A DNA stretch of 5,355 nucleotides. Origin: UMGS1840 sp964537245 (GTDB lineage Bacteria > Bacillota > Clostridia > UMGS1840). The DNA is taken from NCBI GenBank assembly GCA_964537245.1, contig CAZHZL010000122.1, positions 1-5,355 on the forward strand. Direction: 5' to 3'. This document shows, piece by piece, positions 1-5,009 of the stretch (position 1 is the stretch's first letter; every line of letters begins with the position of its first letter). A program made the translations under genes and the position numbers. The notes beneath the pieces are model-generated. The model saw nothing but the letters and a program-made list of their open reading frames with translations, was not told the DNA's origin and did no database searches.

Positions 1-512
1 GGGAAGTGTTTTGCAGTTGCGCAAACACCCTGATCCTGAATACCTTTTATAACTTCACGGTATATTTTTCCAATGATTTTCGGATCATCAGAAATTGCCA
101 TAAGATACATAAGCGGGTCAAAGCACATATCGATACTTGGTCCTAATATCCAGTCAATACCCTTGTCGTTCATCTGCATCCCCAGAGTTTTACCCCAATT
201 ATATGCGTCTTTTAAATTAAGTGATGCACCGAGTGATCTCTGGCTTGTGCATTTAACAGTTTGCCCTCTTACTGCTGCGCCGTCAGCACAAACAAGAAGC
301 TTTTTCTTTGAATATTTTTTACATTCGTTTAATTTATCAAAATCAAGCTGTGTTCCGATTTCCATTCCGTTTTCGTCTCTAAGTGCAGCAGCTTCACCGT
401 AGTACATTCCGCCTACCGGATATTTCTCGAAGAATTTTTCAGGACCGCCGTGTAAGTTAATTTCTCTTATTGTAACAATGAAAGTTTTAAAGATTTTTTC
501 TCTTAATGTCAT
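1..512 (-). CDS. Glycoside hydrolase family 3 N-terminal domain protein, beta-N-acetylhexosaminidase-like (3' end outside window)
   Basis: The minus strand translates without a stop from ATG at 512-510 to the window edge, giving 170 residues beginning MTLREKIFKTFIV. The start is supported by a strong ribosome binding site, GGTGGAGG (minus strand, 530-523), 10 nt upstream. Features typical of GH3 barrels of the NagZ type follow in order: YPVGGMYYGE (31-40), a CADG segment (75-78) in the place of the family's conserved substrate-binding Asp region, LGPSIDM (123-129), SDDP (141-144) and KHF (168-170), the beginning of the KHFPG signature. The catalytic aspartate and any C-terminal domain lie beyond the window, so activity cannot be judged. 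No signal peptide is visible, which suggests a cytoplasmic enzyme acting on imported oligosaccharides. The divergent nagBA genes support a GlcNAc-releasing role. A beta-glucosidase-like or other GH3 specificity remains possible. Family call strong; substrate inferred. Confidence 0.88.
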   Translation of the reverse strand, partial: MTLREKIFKTFIVTIREINLHGGPEKFFEKYPVGGMYYGEAAALRDENGMEIGTQLDFDKLNECKKYSKKKLLVCADGAAVRGQTVKCTSQRSLGASLNLKDAYNWGKTLGMQMNDKGIDWILGPSIDMCFDPLMYLMAISDDPKIIGKIYREVIKGIQDQGVCATAKHF

Positions 513-552
513 CTGGATTTTTCCTCCACCTGTTCTTTTTACTTTTTTAGCA

Positions 553-576
553 ATATATGCTTGACTTAGCATATAT
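553..576. repeat. 9-bp inverted repeat around the -35 box (candidate operator)
   Basis: ATATATGCT (553-561) and AGCATATAT (568-576) are perfect inverted arms separated by 6 nt, and the loop plus one arm base contains the -35 TTGACT. Flanking AGCAA (549-553) and TTGCT (580-584) add offset symmetry. The same stretch also reads as an imperfect direct repeat, TAGCAATATAT (548-558) and TAGCATATAT (567-576), spaced 19 bp, a geometry closer to AraC-family sites. Occupancy would block the araC promoter and lie just downstream of the predicted GH3 transcription start. Confidence 0.45.
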
Positions 577-589
577 AATTTGCTATAAT
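561..589 (+). promoter_or_regulatory. Sigma-A promoter with extended -10 for the araC-family gene
   Basis: TTGACT (561-566) is followed after exactly 17 nt by TATAAT (584-589), and a TGC triplet directly before the -10 (581-583) makes a perfect extended -10. This is a near-consensus housekeeping promoter. The expected transcription start is near 596, giving a 5' leader of about 70 nt before the ATG at 666. It probably also feeds nagBA, because no terminator separates those genes from the regulator. Confidence 0.75.
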
Positions 590-616
590 TATATTACAAA
601 AAAATCTTAAAAACAA
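588..616 (-). promoter_or_regulatory. Candidate sigma-A promoter for the GH3 gene
   Basis: On the minus strand a perfect TATAAT -10 box (593-588) lies 17 nt downstream of TTGTTT (616-611), a weak -35 box matching only the first three consensus bases. The predicted start of transcription is near 581, leaving a leader of about 70 nt. The -10 shares six bases with the divergent promoter's -10. The weak -35 suggests dependence on an activator. Seen by eye only. Confidence 0.5.
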
Positions 617-618
617 TA

Positions 619-649
619 GAAATATTGCAAATTTGTATAACAATATTTC
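619..649. repeat. 9-bp inverted repeat in the araC leader and upstream of the GH3 promoter
   Basis: GAAATATTG (619-627) and CAATATTTC (641-649) are perfect inverted arms with a 13-nt spacer that starts with the small palindrome CAAATTTG (628-635). On the araC side it lies in the transcribed leader just before the ribosome binding site, so it could form a weak hairpin or hold a bound protein. On the GH3 side it sits directly upstream of the -35, a position usual for activators. The arms are AT-rich, so chance symmetry is not excluded. Confidence 0.4.
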
Positions 650-665
650 AATATGCAGGTGGAAA

Positions 666-1535
666 ATGAGCCAAAAACCGAATTTTGAAAAAGTTCCGTA
701 TAACCGTACGGATTTTCCGATATATATAGGCGAGGGCGAAATATCGGAAATTTATGATTTTTCTTCCCATACCAACTGGCATAACGACATAGAATTTGTG
801 AAAGTCATGAAAGGTTATATATGGTACAATATAAACGGAAAAATTATAAAACTAAAAGAGGGTGAAGGGCTTTTTATTAATTCAAAGCAGATACATTATA
901 ATTTCCCCCGGGAAAGTCGGGAATGTAAATTTATTTGTATGGCATTCCAACCGATGTTTCTTTGTCATTCAAAGGAAATAGAACAAAAGTATATTACCCC
1001 AATCCTTACTAATCCTTCGATATCGTTTTATGTGTTCAGGAGAGAGAATGAGTGGGAAAAAAGCGTTCTTGAGAGCATCGGAAGGATATATGACAGCAGA
1101 AAAGAGCCTTATTTTGAGCTTAAGCTTCACAGCTGTTTTTTTGAAATATGGGCGGAAATATACAAACACTTAGGCAAGAAAAAACCTAAAATTTCCACAA
1201 GCTATAACCACGAGGTTTCAGCTTTTAAAGAAATGATAGCCTTTATTCAGCTTCATTACAGAGAAAAAATAACTCTTAATGATATTGCGACCTCGGGGAA
1301 TATCTGTAAAACGAGCTGTTATACCGTTTTTAAAAAGTTCACAGGAAGAACTCCCGTTGAATACTTAAATTTTCATAGGCTTCGCCAAAGCATAGAGCTT
1401 ATGAAAAAAACAGATATGAATTTAACGGAAATCTGCTACGAATCGGGATTTTCAGGCTCAAGCTATTTTGCTGAAAGCTTCCGAAAGGCTTTTGGATGTA
1501 GTCCCAGTGAATATAAGAAATTAAAAAATGTATAA
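666..1535 (+). CDS. AraC-family transcriptional regulator
   Basis: A 289-residue protein with the usual AraC-family length and two-part design. The N-terminal part (about 10-150) looks like a cupin sensor domain, with NWHNDIEF (37-44) matching the common WHxxxE metal or ligand-pocket region. The C-terminal 100 residues carry two helix-turn-helix units. The first is about 201-227, from KITLNDIA to FKKFTG; the second is about 251-277, from MNLTEICYESGF to FRKAFG. The family ending SPSEYKKL follows. I chose the ATG at 666 because AGGTGG (657-662) lies just before it. The spacer is only 3 nt, which is short. An in-frame TTG at 633 would add 11 residues containing part of the leader repeat and lacks a ribosome binding site. 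The gene lies between the GH3 gene and nagBA and is probably their regulator, with an amino sugar or its phosphate as a likely signal (inference). Confidence 0.92.
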   Translation: MSQKPNFEKVPYNRTDFPIYIGEGEISEIYDFSSHTNWHNDIEFVKVMKGYIWYNINGKIIKLKEGEGLFINSKQIHYNFPRESRECKFICMAFQPMFLCHSKEIEQKYITPILTNPSISFYVFRRENEWEKSVLESIGRIYDSRKEPYFELKLHSCFFEIWAEIYKHLGKKKPKISTSYNHEVSAFKEMIAFIQLHYREKITLNDIATSGNICKTSCYTVFKKFTGRTPVEYLNFHRLRQSIELMKKTDMNLTEICYESGFSGSSYFAESFRKAFGCSPSEYKKLKNV

Positions 1536-1571
1536 AATCATTCTTAAAATATTATTAAAACTTATTCTATG

Positions 1572-1577
1572 AAGGAG
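1572..1577 (+). promoter_or_regulatory. Ribosome binding site of nagB
   Basis: AAGGAG lies 8 nt before the ATG at 1586, an optimal arrangement that fixes the nagB start. The 50-nt gap after the regulator is very AT-rich but shows no hairpin with a T-run and no convincing promoter pair, so read-through from the araC promoter is the simplest reading. Confidence 0.8.
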
Positions 1578-1585
1578 ACAGAAAA

Positions 1586-2350
1586 ATGATTAAAGAACTC
1601 AAAAAAGACAACTTAAAAGTAATGGTATTTGAAACAAGAGAAAAAATGGGAAATAAAGCAGGAAACGATGCGGCAGAATGTATTAAAAAGCTTCTTTCAA
1701 AGAAAGATGAGGTTAATATGATTTTTGCGGCAGCACCGTCTCAGAATGAAACTCTCTTTTCACTTATAAATGCCCAAGGCATCGACTGGAGCCGCGTAAA
1801 TGCTTTTCATATGGACGAATATATCGGTCTTTCACCTGATGCGCCGCAGGGCTTCGGCAACTTTTTGAAAAATGCTATTTTTTCTAAGCTTCCGTTTAAA
1901 AGCGTAAACTACATTTATAAAGAGGGAGAAACTGCAGAAGCTACCTGTGAGCGTTATACAAAGCTTATCAAGGAAAATCCTATTGATATAGTATGTCTTG
2001 GAATTGGCGAAAACGGTCATATCGCATTTAATGACCCTTGGGTAGCAGATTTTAATGACAGCGAGGTTATAAAGAAAGTAGAGCTTGACGAGGTTTGCCG
2101 TCAGCAGCAGGTAAATGACGGTTGCTTTGAAAAACTTGATGATGTGCCGAAGTATGCACTAACGCTTACAGTACCTACACTTTTTAACGCAGATTATCTT
2201 TTTTGTACTGTACCTGCTCCTACCAAAGCAGACGCAGTTTATAAAACTGTAAATGATGAAATAAACGAAGATTTACCTGCTACAATAATGAGAAAGCATA
2301 ATAATGCAGTTATGTACTGCGATAAGGACAGCGGAGCGAAGATATTATGA
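1586..2350 (+). CDS. nagB: Glucosamine-6-phosphate deaminase (NagB family)
   Basis: Converts glucosamine-6-phosphate to fructose-6-phosphate and ammonia in the cytoplasm, the last dedicated step of GlcNAc use. The 254 residues are slightly shorter than the 266 of E. coli NagB. Visible landmarks are AFHMDEYIGL (73-82), with Asp77 matching the proton-transfer Asp72 of E. coli, and LGIGENGHIAFNDP (138-151), the ring-opening motif with His145. C-terminal ALTLTVPTLF (191-200) and PAPTKADAV (210-218) also fit the family. The motif differs from E. coli (GNDGHIAFNEP) by Asn143 in place of the Asp and Asp150 in place of the Glu that accompany the histidine. I believe this is a recurring variant in clostridial proteins, not decay. 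The stop overlaps the nagA start by 4 nt, so the two are translationally coupled. A related isomerase/deaminase substrate is possible, but the adjacent nagA favours GlcN-6-P. Confidence 0.9.
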   Translation: MIKELKKDNLKVMVFETREKMGNKAGNDAAECIKKLLSKKDEVNMIFAAAPSQNETLFSLINAQGIDWSRVNAFHMDEYIGLSPDAPQGFGNFLKNAIFSKLPFKSVNYIYKEGETAEATCERYTKLIKENPIDIVCLGIGENGHIAFNDPWVADFNDSEVIKKVELDEVCRQQQVNDGCFEKLDDVPKYALTLTVPTLFNADYLFCTVPAPTKADAVYKTVNDEINEDLPATIMRKHNNAVMYCDKDSGAKIL

Positions 2351-3498
2351 TTACAAAAATAAAAAACGGCAGACTTATTCTGCCTGATGAAATAGCAGAA
2401 AAAAATCTTTATATCAAAGACGGAAAAATCTTAGCTATAACAGAAGAAGAACTCGTTTTTGATAGCGAAATTGATGCAAAAGGGAATTATATTTCCCCCG
2501 GTTTTATTGATATCCATGTTCACGGGGGTAGTGGTTATGAATTTGTCGATGCAACTTTTGATGCAATAAAGGAAGCATCAAATATTCATTTTAAGCACGG
2601 CACAACAACAATTTATCCCACAATTTCTGCCTATGATAATGAAAAAACAAAAAAAGCTCTTGATGCACTGAAAAAATATAAGGATGATAAACAAGTACTC
2701 CCGAATATTTACGGTGCACACCTTGAAGGACCTTATTTTTCTCCGAAGCAAAGCGGAGCACAGGACCCGAAATTTATTCGTACTCCCAAAAAAGAAGAAT
2801 ATGCAGAGCTTTTTAAAGAGTATGGCGATGTTATAAAGCGTTGGAGCTATGCACCTGAGCTTGACGGAGCAGATGAGTTTCTTGATTTTTTAAATCAAAA
2901 TGGTGTTGTGGCTTCGGCTGCTCATACAGATGCCGAATTTGAGCATATTAAAAAAGCATACGAAAACGGAATGAAGCTTATAACGCATCTTTATTCCTGC
3001 ACATCAACAATCACAAGAAAAAGCGGTTTTCGTATCTTAGGTGTAACCGAAACAGCATACCTTTATGACGATATTGATGTTGAAACAATAGCAGACGGTT
3101 GTCATTTGCCGCCGGAGCTTTTAAAGCTTGTGTATAAATTTAAAGGTGATGAGCATATGTGTCTTGTAACAGATGCAATCCGTCATGGTGGTATGACGAA
3201 TATCGAAAATGAAACAAGTGAGAATGGGAACATGCCTTACATAATAGAAGACGGAGTTGCAAAGCTGGCTGACAGAACTGCTTTTGCAGGAAGCATTGCT
3301 ACAACAGATGTTTTGGTGCAAACTTGTGTTAAAAAAGCAGGTATTCCGCTTACATCTGCCGTTAAAATGATAACCCAGATACCTGCCCGTATAATGAAGC
3401 TTGAGAAAAAAGGAGCGTTAAAACCGGGATTTGATGCAGATATCGTAATATTTGATGAAGATATAAATATCAAAAATGTGCTTGGAGGCAAAAACTGA
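2347..3498 (+). CDS. nagA: N-acetylglucosamine-6-phosphate deacetylase (NagA)
   Basis: Removes acetate from GlcNAc-6-P to give GlcN-6-P, the substrate of the overlapping nagB product. The full-length 383 residues show the amidohydrolase pattern. SPGFIDIHVHGG (50-61) has the HxH metal site (His57, His59). HLEGPYF (125-131) has Glu127, ASAAHTDA (189-196) has His193, ITHLY (212-216) has His214, and LVTDA (273-277) has the catalytic-type Asp276. The C-terminal PARIMKLEKKGALKPGFDADIVIFDED closes the small beta domain. The HxH site resembles the Bacillus type rather than E. coli, where the first position is not His. The segment after His214 reads YSCTSTITRKSGF, where classical enzymes have YNAM followed by a variable stretch, so substrate contacts may differ. 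The start is the ATG of the ATGA overlap, with GGAG (2333-2336) upstream. No terminator follows within the 31 nt before the next gene. Confidence 0.92.
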   Translation: MITKIKNGRLILPDEIAEKNLYIKDGKILAITEEELVFDSEIDAKGNYISPGFIDIHVHGGSGYEFVDATFDAIKEASNIHFKHGTTTIYPTISAYDNEKTKKALDALKKYKDDKQVLPNIYGAHLEGPYFSPKQSGAQDPKFIRTPKKEEYAELFKEYGDVIKRWSYAPELDGADEFLDFLNQNGVVASAAHTDAEFEHIKKAYENGMKLITHLYSCTSTITRKSGFRILGVTETAYLYDDIDVETIADGCHLPPELLKLVYKFKGDEHMCLVTDAIRHGGMTNIENETSENGNMPYIIEDGVAKLADRTAFAGSIATTDVLVQTCVKKAGIPLTSAVKMITQIPARIMKLEKKGALKPGFDADIVIFDEDINIKNVLGGKN

Positions 3499-3529
3499 TT
3501 TGAATTACTAACAATATGAGGTATTTATT

Positions 3530-3937
3530 ATGAATATTATAGTTTGTGTTGATAATTCTATGGGGATGCTTTTTAATAATCGCCGACAGAGCAAAGATAT
3601 TGCAGTAACAGATAAAATTAAAAATTTGACGCAGGGCTCTCATTTGTGGATTAACGAGTTTTCCCGTTCATTATTTTTAGAATTTGAGGCGGACAGATTA
3701 ACTGTTGATAACGATTTTCTCCTTAAAGCAAAAAGTACAGACTACTGTTTTGTAGAAAACTGCACACTTAAAGAATATGATGAAAAAATAGAAAAACTGC
3801 TTGTTTTTAAATGGAACAGAGATTATCCTTATGATTTTTCTTTTGATATTGACTTATCCGAGTGTAAGCTTAATTCGACAGAAGATTTTGTTGGAAATTC
3901 ACACGAGAAAATTACTCTGGAGGTTTATAGCAAATGA
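3530..3937 (+). CDS. Conserved clostridial protein of unknown function, 135 aa, coupled to the nuclease gene
   Basis: I recognise this as a small soluble family found in Clostridia but know no function for it. My recollection is that relatives are sometimes labelled ribonuclease Z. That is not supported here, since no HxHxDH metallo-beta-lactamase motif is present. Segments that look family-defining are the N-terminal CVDNSMGMLFNNRRQSKD (6-23), DYCFVEN (71-77), KWNRDYPYDFSFDIDL (94-109) and GNSHEKIT (122-129). It has no signal peptide or membrane helix, so it should be cytoplasmic. The start has TGAGGT (3517-3522) at good spacing. Its last codons overlap the start of the nuclease gene by 4 nt (ATGA), and the nuclease's ribosome binding site lies inside its coding end. 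That implies coupled translation and possibly a shared task. Roles such as nuclease control or nucleic-acid handling are guesses. Confidence 0.85.
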   Translation: MNIIVCVDNSMGMLFNNRRQSKDIAVTDKIKNLTQGSHLWINEFSRSLFLEFEADRLTVDNDFLLKAKSTDYCFVENCTLKEYDEKIEKLLVFKWNRDYPYDFSFDIDLSECKLNSTEDFVGNSHEKITLEVYSK

Positions 3938-4959
3938 AAAAAACGCTATTGGTTATCGTTATAGTTTTAGCTGTTTTAGGTGTTATCGGAGGGCTTGATG
4001 ATACTGACACTTCTTTGCCTCATTCTCCCGAAATTTCAATTGAAGAAAACTTAGCAGATAAAAAAGAAAAAGAGGAGTCTTCTGCTACTGATGAAAATGA
4101 AAAAACGCCTTTAACAGAGGATAAACAAAGCTATATTCCCGCATTAAAAGCTTCGGCGGTAGATTTAAAAAACATTCCTGCTTATTCGGGCAAGGCTTAT
4201 GTCGCTGTAAATAATAATATCCCTTATTTTACCGATGAAGAACATACAACGACATCGTTTGAAAAATACAGTTATCTTGATTCATTAGGCCGTTGCGGAG
4301 TGGCATTTGCAAATATCGGTGTTGATATTATGCCTACCGAAGAAAGAGACAGTATCGGCTCGGTCAAGCCATCCGGCTGGCATACAGTAAAATACGAAAA
4401 TGTTGATGGAAAATACCTTTATAATCGTTGCCATCTTATCGGATATCAGCTTTCCGGCGAAAATGCAAACGAAAAAAACCTTATAACAGGCACACGCTAT
4501 ATGAATGTAAACGGTATGCTCCCCTTTGAAAATATGGTGGCAGACTATGTCAAAGAAACAAAAAATCATGTTCTTTATCGTGTAACTCCGATTTTTGAGG
4601 GGAATAACCTCTTAGCAACAGGAGTGTTAATGGAAGCGTTGTCGATGGAAGACAACGGAGACGGAATATGCTTTAATGTGTTTTGCTACAATGAGCAACC
4701 GGGAATAACAATAAACCATACAAACGGAGACAGTAAAGCGAATGAAACTTTGACTTCTTCTGCTCCGAAAACGGTTTCTCCGACCGCACAAAACGAGCCG
4801 TCTAATAATTATATAGCAAACAAAAATACACAGAAATTTCATTATACACATTGCAGTTCTGTTAAAAAGATGAAAGAAGAAAATAAGAAGTATTTATCCT
4901 GCACTCGCGATCAGGCAATTTCGCAGGGATACAGCCCATGCGGAAACTGTAATCCGTAA
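3934..4959 (+). CDS. Membrane-anchored DNA/RNA non-specific endonuclease with C-terminal Cys-rich zinc-site-like tail
   Basis: A 341-residue extracytoplasmic nuclease of the EndA/DNA-entry nuclease type (beta-beta-alpha-metal fold). Residues 1-21 form a hydrophobic signal peptide or anchor without a lipobox Cys. Residues 24-66 are an acidic, Ser/Lys-rich linker. The nuclease domain spans about 75-260. Its core NRCHLIGYQL (164-173) carries the presumed general base His167, in a variant of the DRGH motif. Asn182 and Asn191 in NEKNLITGTRYMN are candidate metal-site residues matching the EndA pattern. A Ser/Thr/Asn-rich linker (261-295) leads to a short tail with His303, Cys307, Cys323, Cys336 and Cys339 (SPCGNC). 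That tail resembles Ada-type small zinc domains often found at the ends of secreted Bacillota proteins. GGAGG (3919-3923) supports the start. Likely roles are degrading external nucleic acid for nutrition or processing DNA for uptake; no competence genes are in view. Confidence 0.9.
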   Translation: MKKTLLVIVIVLAVLGVIGGLDDTDTSLPHSPEISIEENLADKKEKEESSATDENEKTPLTEDKQSYIPALKASAVDLKNIPAYSGKAYVAVNNNIPYFTDEEHTTTSFEKYSYLDSLGRCGVAFANIGVDIMPTEERDSIGSVKPSGWHTVKYENVDGKYLYNRCHLIGYQLSGENANEKNLITGTRYMNVNGMLPFENMVADYVKETKNHVLYRVTPIFEGNNLLATGVLMEALSMEDNGDGICFNVFCYNEQPGITINHTNGDSKANETLTSSAPKTVSPTAQNEPSNNYIANKNTQKFHYTHCSSVKKMKEENKKYLSCTRDQAISQGYSPCGNCNP

Positions 4960-4983
4960 GTTTAATTTAAAAATGCTTTTTAC

Positions 4984-4988
4984 GGAGG
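4984..4988 (+). promoter_or_regulatory. Strong ribosome binding site serving the mini-ORF rather than the nucleotidyltransferase start
   Basis: GGAGG lies 6 nt before the ATG at 4995, ideal spacing for that codon. It lies 20 nt before the GTG at 5009 that opens the nucleotidyltransferase frame, too far for direct use. It therefore decides that ribosomes first load on the four-codon ORF. Confidence 0.7.
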
Positions 4989-4994
4989 ACTAAA

Positions 4995-5009
4995 ATGTTA
5001 AATAAGTAG
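4995..5009 (+). CDS. Four-codon mini-ORF (MLNK) overlapping the next start
   Basis: ATG TTA AAT AAG TAG follows a strong ribosome binding site and ends with TAG at 5007-5009. The last G of the stop is also the first base of the GTG that begins the nucleotidyltransferase frame (TAGTG). Three readings are possible. It may be a leader peptide that delivers ribosomes by termination and reinitiation, or the true start of the nucleotidyltransferase broken by a 2-nt change (dropping TA at 5007-5008 would give a continuous frame). It may also be the remnant of a deleted upstream partner gene. The sequence alone does not decide. Confidence 0.4.
   Translation: MLNK

Noticed and set aside
73..402. Plus-strand open frame of 109 codons
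   Set aside because: It is antisense to the GH3 gene, whose minus-strand translation is clearly a conserved barrel protein. The plus frame has no ribosome binding site or recognisable motif.
523..663. Inverted copies of CAGGTGGA flanking the divergent intergenic region
   Set aside because: Both copies are the ribosome binding sites of the two divergent genes, so the similarity is explained by shared anti-Shine-Dalgarno pairing.
633..665. TTG at 633 as a longer start for the AraC-family gene
   Set aside because: It would lie inside the leader inverted repeat, has no ribosome binding site and adds residues unlike the family. ATG 666 follows AGGTGG.
905..921. GC-rich CCCGGG and CCCG/CGGG symmetry in an AT-rich gene
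   Set aside because: It is short, lies within coding sequence for the regulator's sensor domain and has no T-run, so there is no case for a terminator or site.
3121..3491. Minus-strand open frames of 66 and 84 codons
   Set aside because: They overlap nagA on the opposite strand, lack ribosome binding sites and have composition typical of antisense reading of an AT-rich gene.
4285..4851. Minus-strand open frames of 94 and 74 codons
   Set aside because: They are antisense to the nuclease gene, which has clear family motifs throughout; no independent evidence supports them.
4969..4981. AAAAA-TGC-TTTTT as a terminator after the nuclease gene
   Set aside because: A five-pair all-AT stem with a three-base loop is too weak, and the next ribosome binding site begins within a few bases.
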